From assembly GCA_035578905.1 (NCBI GenBank), contig JAQJVL010000122.1, positions 2,029,066-2,093,065 of the forward strand: a stretch of 64,000 bases of DNA, read 5' to 3'. Position 1 is the stretch's first letter, and every line of letters begins with the position of its first letter. The notes under the pieces are model-generated. The model did no database searches. It had not been told where the DNA came from and was given only the letters and a program-made list of their open reading frames with translations. Of the stretch, positions 36,209 to 48,105 are shown piece after piece. This DNA comes from Stictocephala bisonia (lineage: Eukaryota; Arthropoda; Insecta; Hemiptera; Membracidae). A program made the position numbers and the translations under genes.

Positions 36209-36712
36209 ACACAACAACGTCACTATACTTGGCGGAACAGTCTTAGTTATGGTGTATGGTTAGACAACTCCATGTATCTGTGCTACCATCACACAACAAC
36301 GTCACTATACTTGGCGGAACAGTCTTAGTTATGGTATATGGTTAGACAACTCCATGTATCTGTGCTACCATCACACAACAACGTCACTATACTTGGCGGA
36401 ACAGTCTTAGTTATGGTATATGGTTAGACAACTCCATGTATCTGTGCTACCATCACACAACAACGTCACTATACTTGGCGGAACAGTCTTAGTTATGGTA
36501 TATGGTTAGACAACTCCATGTATCTGTGCTACCATTACACAACAACGTCACTATACTTGGCGGAACAGTCTTAGTTATGGTATATGGTTAGACAACTCCA
36601 TGTATCTGTGCTACCATTACACAACAACGTCACTATACTTGGCGGAACAGTCTTAGTTATGGTATATGGTTAGACAACTCCATGTATCTGTGCTACCATT
36701 ACACAACAAACA
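36209..36712. repeat. 82-bp tandem repeat, six units
   Basis: Six almost identical direct units of 82 bp (starting near 36209, 36291, 36373, 36455, 36537 and 36619). Cores are CACAACAACGTCACTATACT, TGGCGGAACAGTCTTAGTTA and GTTAGACAACTCCATGTATC. Units differ at only a few bases, so the array is recent or homogenised. Confidence 0.95.
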
Positions 36713-37159
36713 TTAATTATAAGTTTAAAGTGTTTTCTATCTGTTTATAAAACATGTAAGGGGTGTTAACCTAATCTTTGAAGAATTCGAGTTTTTTTGT
36801 GTGATTTAAGAATGTTTTACGATTCGTTACGTATTTTCGTTAATAATCTTACTTTATCTGTATTAAACCTTATTACATTTTACTTGCCGAGTTTTTAATT
36901 ATGGACATAGTAAAACGAATATACTTCAATATTTTTAATATTAAACAGACTGCTTGCCACGTCATGTTATAAAATCATAATTTGATGTGCTTAATTTTAG
37001 TTTGTACACGCAATAAAGTAGTGCGAGCAGTTTGCGATTACAAAGCAAAATCCTACAAGAAACATAAACTACCCAATCAGCTGTAACAATGCGAAACAAT
37101 GCTTCCAAATAGAACTGATGTTTGCAAAGAAGGCGGAGAGACGAGTCCTCAGAAGTCGT

Positions 37160-37425
37160 GAGGCTTTATTAAAGTACTTTCAATAAACATCAGTCTAACA
37201 GTAATAATAGTGAAAAAAACCCGAAAAAACATGTACAGTAATAGAAGTGAGAATGATATAAGTCTGATATAAAACAAACATCCGGTCGTCTTTGACCTAC
37301 AAGTTGTTTAACAAGGGATTAAATATGATTTCAACAAACATCAGTTCAACAGTAACAATAGTAAAAACCGGAAGAGTATGAACAAGAAGTAAGATATCGG
37401 TTTTATTAACGTTTAACAAAATAAA
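37160..37425. repeat. About 153-bp direct repeat, two units left of LINE-2
   Basis: The motif AATAAACATCAGTCTAACAG at 37181-37200 returns as ACAAACATCAGTTCAACAG at 37335-37353, about 153 bp on. The block CCGGTCGTCTTTGACCTACA at 37282-37301 returns at 41884-41903 after LINE-2. A third unit therefore lies on the far side of LINE-2, indicating insertion of the LINE into a tandem repeat. Confidence 0.75.
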
Positions 37426-37571
37426 GTATGAAAAAGTTTTTTACTTCAAAACGCATCAAATCTTCATACACTGGACGTACATTATTTGTTATTAATTACT
37501 CAACATTTTAGACACAACATAATTGAACTCACATTTATTTACTCGTTCCTAGTGTTTTTCCTGTTCCTGTC

Positions 37572-38478
37572 ATGAATTCCTTTAGCTTGGATATTTGCCC
37601 CGTCTGTGTCAAAAAGGTTAGAGACGATGAAGATGGCCTGCAATGTGAAGATTCTTGCGATAGATGGTTTCACAGAACATGTGCTGGTGTACCTAAGGCT
37701 GAATATTCAAAGATTGCTGGAGATAATTCCTTAAAGTGGCACTGTACAAGAGCCGACTGTGTCACCAAAGTTGCTGCAACTGATTTAACTTCCGCCTTAA
37801 ATACTCTGATTACCAAAGTTGGTGAGCTGGCATCATCTGTAATGAAATTAAGTGATGTCCCTAATGATGTTAAAATTATTAAAAATGAAATCCATTCTAT
37901 GCAGGAAAAACTCAATACGATCGAGCCCAGGCTTGAGGATCTTGATAGGAGGTTGACAACTCTTGAGGAACGTGAAAATTCTGTAAATCAACTTAGCTTT
38001 GATAATGTTCTCGAGGAACTTCAAGAACGTAGCATAAGGAAGAAAAATATCATCGTTTTCAATGCTCCGGAATCAAAGAACAGTCACCCTAACTCTGTCA
38101 AGACTCATGAGACAAATCTTGTCACCGCGATTGTTAATAGCTCAGTGCCTGGTTTCGACACCACTAGAATCCTGAAGTCATTCCGGTTGGGTACTAGGAG
38201 TAATAACAAGAACAGGCAAAAAAAAGTTGATTTTTACTTCTGAGGAAATTGCTCTTCAGATATTAAATAACTTCTCTTCTGAAAAGCTGGTCTTGGAGGA
38301 CCCTAATCTAAAGGACGTGAAGCTATCTAGGGATCGCTCTCCTTTGGAACTCTCTTCTCTGAAAAAGCTACGCCTTGAGCTTGAGTCTCGTCAAAAGGAT
38401 GGGGAAAGTGATTTGACAATAAAATATAGGAATGGTGTCGCAAAAATAGTCAAATCCAAGAGTCTTCAAAAAAACTAG
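37572..38478 (+). pseudogene. LINE-2 ORF1, PHD-finger protein (one frameshift)
   Basis: ORF1 proteins bind the element's RNA and act as chaperone. The first 60 residues form a Cys/His zinc-finger pattern of PHD type: CPVC, then C-DSC with WFHRTCAG, and a final WHCTRADC. Residues about 85-140 are predicted coiled coil (heptad-like MQEKLNTIEPRLEDLDRRLT), followed by a basic, RRM-like part (RSIRKKNIIVFNAPES). At an eight-A run (38218-38225) the frame shifts; one A fewer carries it on into the frame of 38227-38478 (FTSEEIALQILNNF). The total would be about 300 residues. Start chosen at ATG 37572, with no in-frame ATG upstream nearby. Confidence 0.85.
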
Positions 38479-38483
38479 AAACT

Positions 38484-41278
38484 TTGAACGGCAATGCATG
38501 TAGGTTGTATTATCAGAATATTAATGGTGTGCGTTCCAAACTAACTGAATTTATGTTAAATGTTAATCTTAGTCAAATTGATATTGTTGCACTAACCGAA
38601 ACCAATCTGGATCCTAGTATTAGTGATGCTGAGTTGGGCCTTACTCAGTACTCTGTCTTTCGTTGTGATAGATCCCCCAGCACGAGCACCAAGTTGAGTG
38701 GAGGGGGTGTACTCCTAGCTGTTCATAAGAATCTCAACGCCACTTCTATTAAATTTCCTTGTGATTCAATCGAAGCAACCAGTGTGGTTTTGAAATTGGG
38801 TCACAGTCTACTACTCATGTGCTCATGTTACATACCCCCGAATCAGCCAATCAATGTCTATCAGTCTCTGTGTGATGCCCTGGAACAGTTACATTTCCAG
38901 GTTGGTCTTGATCACAGTCTTGTCATTCTTGGAGACTTCAATCTGAACAGTGCTAGTAGTACTGGGGTGGTTTCTGGCTTGGTGTATGACACTGCTAGCG
39001 CTCTTGGTTTAAATCAGCATAATCGAATTTTTAATGATCATGGCTCCCAACTCGATCTAATTTTCTCTGATCTCCCTTGCGCTGTCTCACGGACTAGGGA
39101 TCCAATAGTGACTGAAGACACCTACCACCCTGCCTTGGATATTGACTTGAGTGTACCTCTATCTGCCGTTGCTCCTCAATTTACTTTCGCCCCTAATTAC
39201 TACAAAATCAATATGCAGCAACTGAGAGCTGAAATCAATGATTTGAATTTGGATTTGGAGAGGTCTGAGGGCGGCAGTGAAGCTAACTTTAATAAATACA
39301 TTACTGAGCTAAGCAGCATGATTAAAAGAAATTCTCCTCTGAAACGTGTTGGAAGATCTCCTTTCCCTCGTTGGTTTAGCCATGATCTAAAGTCTATGGT
39401 GATTAACAAAAAACATTGCATAGAATTTATAAGACCACAGGTTTGGGAAGTGACTACATGGCCTTTGCTAGAGCTAGAACTGCATGTAAGGCCCTTGCTG
39501 TTGGATGTTACAACTCTTACATTTCACATGTTGATGGTGCTATCTCCTCTGGAAATCCTAAGGTTTTTTGGAGTCACATCAAGAACCTTAGGCGCAGCGA
39601 CACTACTCCCAATAGTATGACTCTAGGCAACAGGGAATCTTCTGATCCAACTGAAATGTGCAATTTATTTGCGTGTCACTTCTCCAGTGTCTACTCTGAA
39701 CCCGTTCAAAGCACTGTGGTTCTACCCCTAAGAGACAACAATGTTTTCATGTCAAAGGTTGAATGCAGCGCTGAGGAGGTTAAAAAAAAGATCGATGCGC
39801 TTGACGTATCAAAAGGTGTTGGACCTGACTGCATCCCTCCGGTCATCATGCGACAATGCAGCGACCTGCTGTGTAGCCCACTCTCTAAGCTCTTCAACCG
39901 TAGTCTTCAAGAAGGTTTCTTTCCTTCGTCTCTGAAAACAAGTTACGTAGTTCTAATTTTTAAAGATGGAAGTAGAGATTCGATATCCTGCTATCGACCC
40001 ATTACCATACAGTCACCGATTGCCAAGATATTTGAATCAATAGTCCTCGATCGCCTTAAGCCACTCTTTGCTTCAATTTTGATACCGGAACAACACGGTT
40101 TTACTAGTGGCCGCTCGACTGTTACTAATCTTGTCCAGTATGAGGAATATATTCTGGCTGCCTTTGCTAAATACTCTCAAGTAGATGCAGTGTACCTAGA
40201 TTGTAGCAAGGCATTTGACAAGGTTAGCCACTCCTTGCTTATATCTAAGCTTGAGTCTTATGGCATTTTAGACCCTCTACTATCTTGGCTGAACAGCTAT
40301 CTGACAGGGAGATCATCCATAGTCAGGTTTGGTGGTGGCTTTTCTAATCCCTTCAGTGTCAAATCAGGGGTTCCTCAAGGCTCCCTATTAGGTCCCTACC
40401 TTTTCAACCTGTTTATAAACGACATTGGTGAGGTCATTGAGAGCAATTTTCTACTCTTCGCTGATGACATTAAGCTCTTCAGAGTTATTGACAGAGTCGA
40501 GGACAGCAATGTTTTGCAGCGGTCACTGGATGGTGTTGCTAAGTGGTGTGAAGACAATCTTATGCAGCTTAATAAGTCTAAATGTTGGGTAATGTCCTTT
40601 CATAGAGGTGATACTAATCTCAAAGCTGATTATTGTATCCAGAGCACTAGTTTGCAGCATGTTCAGTTTACCAAGGATTTGGGAGTGCATTTAAGTCAAA
40701 CTCTTTCTCCTGAACGTCATATTGATGTAATCTCTGGCAGAGCTAGTAAGCTACTGGGGCTTCTATCACGAGCTGCTAGAAGTGGTTTATCCATACACTC
40801 CATTACAACTCTGTATAGATCTCTTCTGCGTCCTAATCTTGAGTATGCTTCTGTTGTTTGGAAACCATTCTATCTTCATCACACCATCAGATTGGAAAGA
40901 CTACAGAGAAGATTTATTAGACTTGTTGGTTCAAGATTGGGGTTTCCGTTCTACGATGTTCCTGTTGAAGATTTGATGAAACAACTTGACCTTTGCCCTC
41001 TTGAAGTTCGGCGTGATCTTGCTGACCTCTCCTTCCTTTTCAAGCTGATAAATGGGAACATCGACTGTCCTGCTCTGCTCTCCAAGATTGAGTTTAGGAT
41101 TCCACGCATCACTAGGTCAACGGAGCTTTTCGTCCACAAACACCACCGTACCAACTACCTGAAGTTTGGACCTGTAGCAAGACTGCATCAACTTGGAAAC
41201 TCCGTCCCTGCTGAAGTGGATTTCACCAATGACAGTCTTAGCACTCTAAAACGGAAATGGATTGCCTCTACAACATAG
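38484..41278 (+). pseudogene. LINE-2 ORF2, endonuclease and reverse transcriptase (one frameshift)
   Basis: Nicks target DNA and copies the element RNA. The first frame (38484 to about 39413) is the EEP endonuclease with YYQNINGVRSK, LTETNLD, LGDFNLNS and EDTYHPAL. At a six-A run (39408-39413) one base is missing and the protein continues in the frame of 39416-41278: GPDCIPPVIMRQ, SCYRPITIQSPIAKIFE, PEQHGFTSGRS, VYLDCSKAFDKVSH (first Asp), GVPQGSLLGPYLFNLFINDI, FADDIKLFRVI (catalytic DD), DLGVHLS, then the thumb and a C-terminal DLSFLFKLINGNIDCP block. It lacks a clear ATG. The frame is open upstream of 38484, so ORF1 stop and ORF2 start may be coupled. The RT itself is uninterrupted. Confidence 0.9.
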
Positions 41279-41870
41279 GACTTTCCACAATGCAACCTAC
41301 CTAGCACACCTCACTAATTACCTCCACACTTGTTACCCACTTTTACCACACACACACACACACACACACACACATAAACGCACGCTGGCACACATACGCA
41401 CATTGTCTACAATACTTAAACGCTACGCATGTTAATTTAGTTTTAAGCAACCTATTTTGTTGTTGTGTTATTTATTATTTTATCTATTTATTATATAATT
41501 TATCACTATTGTTAATCACACTTTATTGTTGTTATTTTTTAAATAGAAATTACTGTATTTGATATTATTTCATTCCTCTTAATTTATTGTTGTTACATAT
41601 TCTTACCTATTATGGCTGTTTACTTTTTGTTTAATTACTTTTGGGTTCTTATCTACAGGCAAACGTTGGAATTGTTACTTTAAGATATTATATTCTTAGT
41701 CATAGCACTTTTTGGCTTGTTTTTCTTTTGATACTATTACTCAATTATTATATTTCTTTGTACTGTACTAAATTGTACCACATTGTATTTCTTGTATTAT
41801 TGTTTTTGTCTGTCATCAAATTTATGTATGTAATGGCATTGCCGTTGAAATAAATAAATAAATAAAACTC
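41279..41870 (+). other. LINE-2 3' UTR and AAAT tail
   Basis: Untranslated region after the ORF2 stop. It holds a (CA)n microsatellite at about 41347-41373 and long T-rich tracts, and closes with GTTGAAATAAATAAATAAAT followed by host repeat. Confidence 0.8.
41347..41373. repeat. (CA)n microsatellite
   Basis: About 13 CA dinucleotides within the LINE-2 3' UTR. Confidence 0.95.
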
Positions 41871-41879
41871 ATTTTAAAA

Positions 41880-41970
41880 AATTTCCGGTCGTCTTTGACC
41901 TACAAGGTGTTTATCAAGGGATTAAAAGTGATTTCAATAAACACAATTTCAACAGTAACAATATCTGTCT
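41880..41970. repeat. 153-bp repeat unit, right of LINE-2
   Basis: CCGGTCGTCTTTGACCTACA, AGGGATTAAAAGTGATTTCA and TTTCAACAGTAACAATA match the unit at 37282-37371 with few changes. It is the right-hand continuation of the repeat split by LINE-2. Confidence 0.75.
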
Positions 41971-41972
41971 AG

Positions 41973-42867
41973 AGCAGGTTCCACAACTTTTTTATTAGTA
42001 GGGGCGGGCCGCAAGTGACCTTTCCAGAAACTACTCTCCATTTCAAAAGTGTGTAGAAAAAGACACTGTACCTAGACGAATAATGATAATGATGATGATT
42101 ATTTTGTTGTATTATAGAGAATTTAATTGGCGTTAAACCATGTCTGTCAAATAATGTTCATAACTTGATAACAATTTTTTATCAGTGAATGTTTATAAAA
42201 AATACCGGTTTTTCGCAATTTATAACGAACAATAAACTTTAAAAAATCTTAAAAAAATGAATTGACGTTTGATGTAAATGAAAGTTTTACCAAACCTATG
42301 TCAATAGTAGTAGGTACTTATCGCTAAAAAGATAATTTTCAATTATCTGAGTAACTTACTTTACTAGCAGACAACAAATGTGTTACACGACCATTTTTCC
42401 TAAATCTAAATGGTTCAAGTTTAATTCCATATATATATATATTTTTTTTTTGTCAAATTGAGTTATTAAGTTATCAAAGTAGTAATTTACAATCAACTTA
42501 CTTGTTTGAAAAGGTTTAGAGGAAATAAAATAGTACTATCAGAAGGTTGTAACTTTTTATTTGAACAAAAATTAGAATTAAAGTCAAAAAAAAAAAAAAA
42601 ATAAAAGTGTATAAAAAGTAAAAAATAATACATCGCCAAACTGACCATGAAATTAATCAAATTGTAGGCCTAATGCTCCTCTAGTCAGGTACTTGGCACT
42701 AGTCTGTCAATATCAGGTTCAATGTCAGAGATGGCAGTTCGCACGTTTCCCTCCAATAGTGTATCACTTAAACGGGAACGACACTTTGCCATTATTTGTT
42801 CACGTTGGCAATTACAAAAATCTTCTGTCGTCTTCGACTTTCTTATCGTATTATTGTTTTGTTTCAA
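41973..42867 (-). pseudogene. hAT-type transposase relic (ZBED/GTF2IRD2-like C-terminus)
   Basis: On the minus strand 42685-42867 encodes QREQIMAKCRSRLSDTLLEG followed by NVRTAISDIEPDIDRLV. This resembles the C-terminal 'KYRSRLSD.HLE..LR.A....PDIDRLV' block that ends hAT-type transposase-derived proteins. To the left, 41975-42025 reads GCAGGTTCCACAACTTTTTT and GGGGCGGGCCGCAAG, which resembles the common Charlie-like hAT end (CAGGGGTTCCCAAC...GGGCCGCA). The remaining transposase and the other end were not found. 42030-42680 is AT-rich filler. Confidence 0.5.
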
Positions 42868-42924
42868 CTACAGAAAGTGTCAGTCAGTGGTCCCATGTGG
42901 ACGTAACCTATTTTCGTATTTTTT

Positions 42925-42965
42925 ATCTCTTCTCCCATACAAGAGAAGAGATAAGAAAAATAAAC
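42925..42965. repeat. Short perfect hairpin
   Basis: TTATCTCTTCTC and GAGAAGAGATAA flank a CCATACAA loop, with further T/A pairing outside. A stem of at least 12 bp. It may be a remnant of a small inverted-repeat element. Confidence 0.75.
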
Positions 42966-42969
42966 TACC

Positions 42970-43815
42970 CATATGTTTAGTAGCCTGAAGAGGCAATCAA
43001 CAAGCGCCATGAAGATGGGAGCTGTAATGTGTTCGAAACGTCGGTATCTTGTACACGGTAACCTGACGTGTACATACAAGATCCACTATCAACGTGTAAG
43101 TATTCTTTAAACTAACAACAGTCGTTATGAACAAGCAGCAGATGAGTGAAACACATTGTCAGAACTAATTAGTTGTTTTATACTACTTTATTTTGACGTT
43201 TACGATACATTTTAATATAACTGTTACTGCAATAAATATTATTATGCGATGTGAGTGGATCATTTGACAATACAGTACTCTTATACGTGGGGTGAGTAGA
43301 CAGCAAGTGTGATGGATCGTAATATCGTAATTATTGAGTGTGAGTAGATAGATGGTTATTAACAAATGTGTTAAGTGAGTAGCCTAGATGGTTCGTCAGG
43401 AGTCATACATATTTGGAGAAAGTGGATCGCTTATCTAAAGTGTGATCAAAAGTATGTTGTGTAAGTGGTTATTAAGCATAAATACATGGACGGTCCAGAA
43501 AATTATACACATACTTCATTCGTGGTTGTGTTATGGCAGATGGACAGTAGTGGTGCTCGATTGCGAATGTTTAAACAATCGAAATGTTTCTGTTGTACAC
43601 TGTTTCGAGATTTTCCTACTCTCGAGATGACAGCAACCCACTACGCATGCGTGTGCAAGTTATAACATGTTTTAACTTTAGTTTACTTGAGTTCGTTTTG
43701 AGAATACTTTAATCTATTATTGTACGTACACGATACTATGCTCTAATAACCTTAATTAAAAATTATTTCTACAAACTGTTTAATTCCTTTTCTTTTCCGA
43801 TATAAATTATATTGA
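42970..43815. other. Mostly unassigned, with one dispersed motif
   Basis: 43007-43036 carries CATGAAGATGGG...GTTCGAAACGTCGG, a motif arrangement that recurs near 50127, 51133 and 54681 (see findings). TTGTACACGGTAACCTGACG and CGTGTACATACAAGA at 43048-43081 form an inverted repeat. I see no gene in the rest. Confidence 0.45.
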
Positions 43816-45845
43816 GGCCCATCCCCCCCACCAAAGCTGGAAAGCGTGCCAACTGGGGGAGGGCTCAAAACAAGTCGAGCGATGGGATCACGGGTGGCAG
43901 TTGGAGGATCAAAATAAAACTCGGCAGCTGAGCAAACTAAATTTATTATCAAGAAAACTGCAAAACTGGCTGGCAGAAGGCCACAATGTAAATTCGCACT
44001 TAAATAAATAACAAGATAACAAAAATTAACAATATAATACAGATGCTACAAAAACAACAAACTCTACAAATACCCAATATAACAATTACAAACTGTATGG
44101 CCTATCTGCAGTTTAGCCAGAGACACCCAAAACGTAAGCAATTAAAGCCCCATATTAAAAGTGAAGAATATTATAAAAATTTTGGTATCACCAATTACAC
44201 CGGCAATTTAGCCCACATCGCTTGATTCCACCGAGGCCAGGGAGTAAGCCGGAATCCCTGGGCAGCTCCGAATAAGACGTTAAATCAAAGCACAATAATC
44301 CCCTTTTGGTGAAGATTTTAAAAATTAAACAAGTTTAAAAAAAATATAACACGGTACCGTTCTATTATCCCCTGACATCAAAAATACACTACACGAAGAA
44401 ATGAATAACTAACCCTAACTAAAGCACTAGGCCTAAACCATAATTTGAACAATTCCTTAATTTACACAGTATATAAAAAAAAATTTAAGCATACAAAATA
44501 ATCACTGATTCCAATTATGCAAAAAAAGTTTTTTAACCATTGGGCCTAACCAATATAAAAATTTAAAAACCATAACAAAAATAAACTACATAAAGATTAA
44601 CCATAACAAATAAAACTAACTAAAATAAATAACAACAAATATTACCATAGGTTTTCTTTTTTTTTTTAATTTTAAATATCTACAGGTATCAATGTCCCCA
44701 TGGCTGTGTTGCTCAAAATCACTGTTCAGCTTTAGGCCTAGGCCACATTAAATAGTTCCACAAACATTTATTTCTTCTTTTATTTTTTATTTTTATATAC
44801 TTAGTATCAACCCCCAGCTCAGCCGCCGGGAAAACAAGATGGAACGCACTGACCTGAGGACAGAAGACTTCTACCCCAAAGATGTAGAGAGGGTAGCGGG
44901 CGACTCTAGGCTCCAACATGGTCCTCAGGCCAGGCTAGCAGAGAAGATGGTCGACCATCCCCGGACGGCAGGCCGAGGGAGAAAGTCCCACTCAAGGACC
45001 CTGGACTGCAAGGCCACACACAGCAATTAAAAATAGTCCAGCCACAACAACAAAAATATTACACATAACAACTAAATATAAGGGTGCATGATTTCGCAAA
45101 ACTGAACATGAAGATACAAACAAGAACATGAGTGGAGCAAACAAGACAGTGAAAGAAAGATTAACTTTAGGCTATGAATAATTTAAACCAACTTACAATT
45201 TAACAAATTATAAAAGACGTATGGAACTAAAAAAAAAAAAAAATGACAAACTGAAAACTAGGCTATAGAAACAGGAGCAATAGGATATAACATGAAAATC
45301 AAACTACACAGATAGGCTCGGTTATTGTCAATGAACAGAAATAATATGGTAAATCGGTAACTCCAACTGTAAAAAGGCTCAACAAAACATTATACAGAAC
45401 TAACATTAATTATAAAGCCAGATATAAAAAGCAATTAATGCTAAAGAGGTAACATTGAGCACGTGGCTCGAACCTAGGTTAACACATCTAGACAAAGAAT
45501 ATAAATTAGACAAAACCCTGAAAACACAAGTAAGCCCGTTGAATATTATTTAAACAAAAGTATTTTCACCAAAAGGGTGATTAGATATTAGAAATTACAA
45601 ATGAACACTTACGTTTTAGAGTCTCTAGCCGATCATGGTATCTCAGCAGACAGAGCCAAAGACAAAAATGACGGCCAACCTGACAGACAAAGGCTGGAAC
45701 ACGGAACGACCGAGTTCGAGCCAACGGCCACCAAAGTAAGTGAAACGCCGGGCACGAGCGAATCTCAGGCAGCCTGGCAGACCACGACGAAAAAAAAACG
45801 AAACGTACCGGTCAAAACGACCCGGTACAATATATTGGAGTGAAT
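43816..45845. other. A-rich region with GC islands, possible unknown element
   Basis: About 2 kb that is A-rich on the + strand with four GC-rich islands (43820-43940, 44220-44275, 44820-45010 and 45605-45835). CCCCTTTTGGTGAAGATTTT at 44301-44320 is inverted at 45562-45581 (TATTTTCACCAAAAGGG). The right end has a palindrome CCGGTCAAAACGACCCGG near 45809. Open frames at 44839-45030 and 45601-45843 have no recognised domain. It could be one non-autonomous element, but I cannot place its ends. Confidence 0.3.
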
Positions 45846-47810
45846 AATGTCATTAATTTAAATGTAGCATTATTTATACTTATTAAGAGTCTTCGATCGA
45901 AAATGTTTTGAATAAAATTGTTAGTGTAAGTAATAAATGTGTTATAGGATAACATTCTTTAAAAATTCTGTATGGAGATATGGCTGCCCAAAGTGACTAA
46001 TTAGGCCTTTTTGGTGCATAACTTAAGTACAAACCGTGTGATAAAATTTATTAACATTTTGAGAATATAATGGAAAAGAAGTACTAATCAACTTAGTACT
46101 GTATATAGTAAATTAAAAAAAAATATATATTTTTTTAAATGTTACCAATTATTTTTCTATAAATAATATTTGTTCAGATTTTGGATAGAAATTTGTACAG
46201 TCATATGTGGCTAAAAAAGTAGATTAATATATATATATTAAGAGAGAGGGGAGGGGAATACATTGCTAGTTTGTTAGTGAGTCAGGATCTTTATTTATCT
46301 TAGCGGTAGTTGCGATAAAATCTATAATAAAATTCCTTATAGAGCTAAACTGGGCGTCCAGACGAACACCCTTTCGTCGGACTGTAGGCCTACTGGCTAC
46401 TTGATTATTAATTAATTCTTACATATTTAGAGTTAGTTTTAATTAATACTATTCACATTATTTTCATTATTAATGCATAAAATGCACTTATTATAGTATT
46501 TTAATTTTATAATCATAATTATTTAGTATAGTTAACTTTTCATCAAATGTGAAATCTGGAATGTGAAAAATACAGTCTTTTAGCCTATTGCACACCGAAT
46601 GAGAATATCTCATAAAAAATTTCGAATAGTCATCATTTCGTTGGCTAGGAATAGCGTTACGAGATGTGTTTAACGAATAGCAAATCCAAATAAATAACTA
46701 AAGCCGAATACACAAATATTTCGTTAAGAACATCTCAATTGTAAAAAATACAATAGTAAAGTCTCAAGAGGTTTTACTTTTCAAAACAATCAATGAACAT
46801 CTCGCAATCATGCATCACTAGACAGGAGATGAGAGAAATTATGAAGAGCCACGACAATTAATTAAGGATCAAAATCAAAATAATTGGTGAAGTCGAGTTG
46901 AAGAAAATGTTATAATATTACATGGTTAACTTTGTGAGCATGGTTTCTCGGTTAAGGATAGGACAAGTGCAAGCAGTGTCGCCAAACTCTGAGCTCCATT
47001 GTGACTAGGCGAGGTCTAAAAAGTCACTAGATATTGTTAAAACCACTGTTTTGCTTACCTTAAGAAGAAGTTTACAATTTAGTGTACAGTAAAGGCATAA
47101 AAAGAGTTTCAAATAGGCTAATATCAAAAAGACCAATTAAAGCATTGGTATTGGTCTATTTAATTTGATAAAAACTGGCATTAATACTGAGTAGAAAAAG
47201 TGAGCCATGAAATAGGCTGGTAAGATGAAAAAGTGAAAATGAATAATTGAGTTATTGTGCAGTAGGACTTTCTTTAAATTGCCATGGTCCAACTGACTGT
47301 AGGAACTGGAACTTTTTTTCTTCTAAAGGGTGTTATAAGTCACATGATTTACATACATCCGTCCATTAGTTATATATTTATTTAAAATAATCAGGACAGC
47401 CGGTGGCTGAGGAGTCTAATCTTGTACTGTACTGGTTCTCCCCATTACTCTGTCTGAATAAGTTCCTCGCACAGATCAATAGTTTATGAGGAATGGGCAG
47501 ATTAAGAATGAAGAGGAGACTGACCTCTCTTTAGAAAAATGTTTGTTTGTTGACTTGGATGGTAGAGTATGTCCATGTATTATATTTAAGAGGAAGTTCT
47601 ATTTATCTTTATTTTTATACCTTTCTGGTTTTATAATAAAAGAGACAAGACCAACAAGTAAGAAACAGATTAATTACATGTTAAATTTTAAGTTTGTGTC
47701 TATTGTTTGAAGAAGAATCTAACTTCCATGTACAAAAAGTAACCATCACAAGTGTTGAAATTATTTTATTAATCTATAATTTTAAACTAAAAGATTATTT
47801 TGAACTGTTT
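45846..47810. other. Unassigned AT-rich stretch
   Basis: No gene or structured repeat seen. A purine-rich GAGAGAGGGGAGGGG tract lies at about 46240. Confidence 0.4.
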
Positions 47811-47812
47811 TA

Positions 47813-48105
47813 TTACGTTAGATAGTATTAAGCCTGTTTCGAGGTCTGCCTATCATAATAGCAACAACTTATAACGTTAACTTATTATGTCAGATAGTAT
47901 TAAGCCTGTTTCGAGGTCTGCCTATCATAATAGCAACAACTTATAACGTTAACTTATTACGTTAGATAGTATTAAGCCTGTTTCGAGGTCTGCCTATCAT
48001 AATAGCAACAACTTATAACGTTAACTTATTATGTCAGATAGTATTAAGCCTGTTTCGAGGTCTGCCTATCATAATAGCAAGAACTTATAACGTTAACTTA
48101 TTATC
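47813..48105. repeat. 72-bp tandem repeat with alternating units
   Basis: Four direct units of 72 bp with TATTAAGCCTGTTTCGAGGT, CTGCCTATCATAATAGCAAC and AACTTATAACGTTAACTTAT. Units 1 and 3 begin ACGTTAGATAG while units 2 and 4 begin ATGTCAGATAG, so the real amplification unit is 144 bp. Confidence 0.95.

Larger units (their letters stand above)
37430..41870 (+). mobile_element. LINE-2, near full-length CR1/Jockey-group retrotransposon
   Basis: About 4.4 kb with a 5' UTR, ORF1 (37572-38478), ORF2 (38484-41278) and a 3' UTR ending in an (AAAT)n tail at 41850-41868. The left edge is an estimate based on the 153-bp host repeat that continues after the tail. Both ORFs carry one single-base frameshift, each at an A run. 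Apart from that the sequence looks young. It differs clearly from LINE-1 in protein sequence and has the ORF1 that LINE-1 lacks. Confidence 0.88.

Noticed and set aside
37572..37800. Host PHD-finger chromatin protein
   Set aside because: It is followed by a coiled coil and directly by a LINE ORF2. PHD-type ORF1 proteins are known in CR1-like LINEs.
45601..45843. 80-codon frame
   Set aside because: Hydrophilic, unknown composition, located in a suspected repeat. Not supported as a gene.
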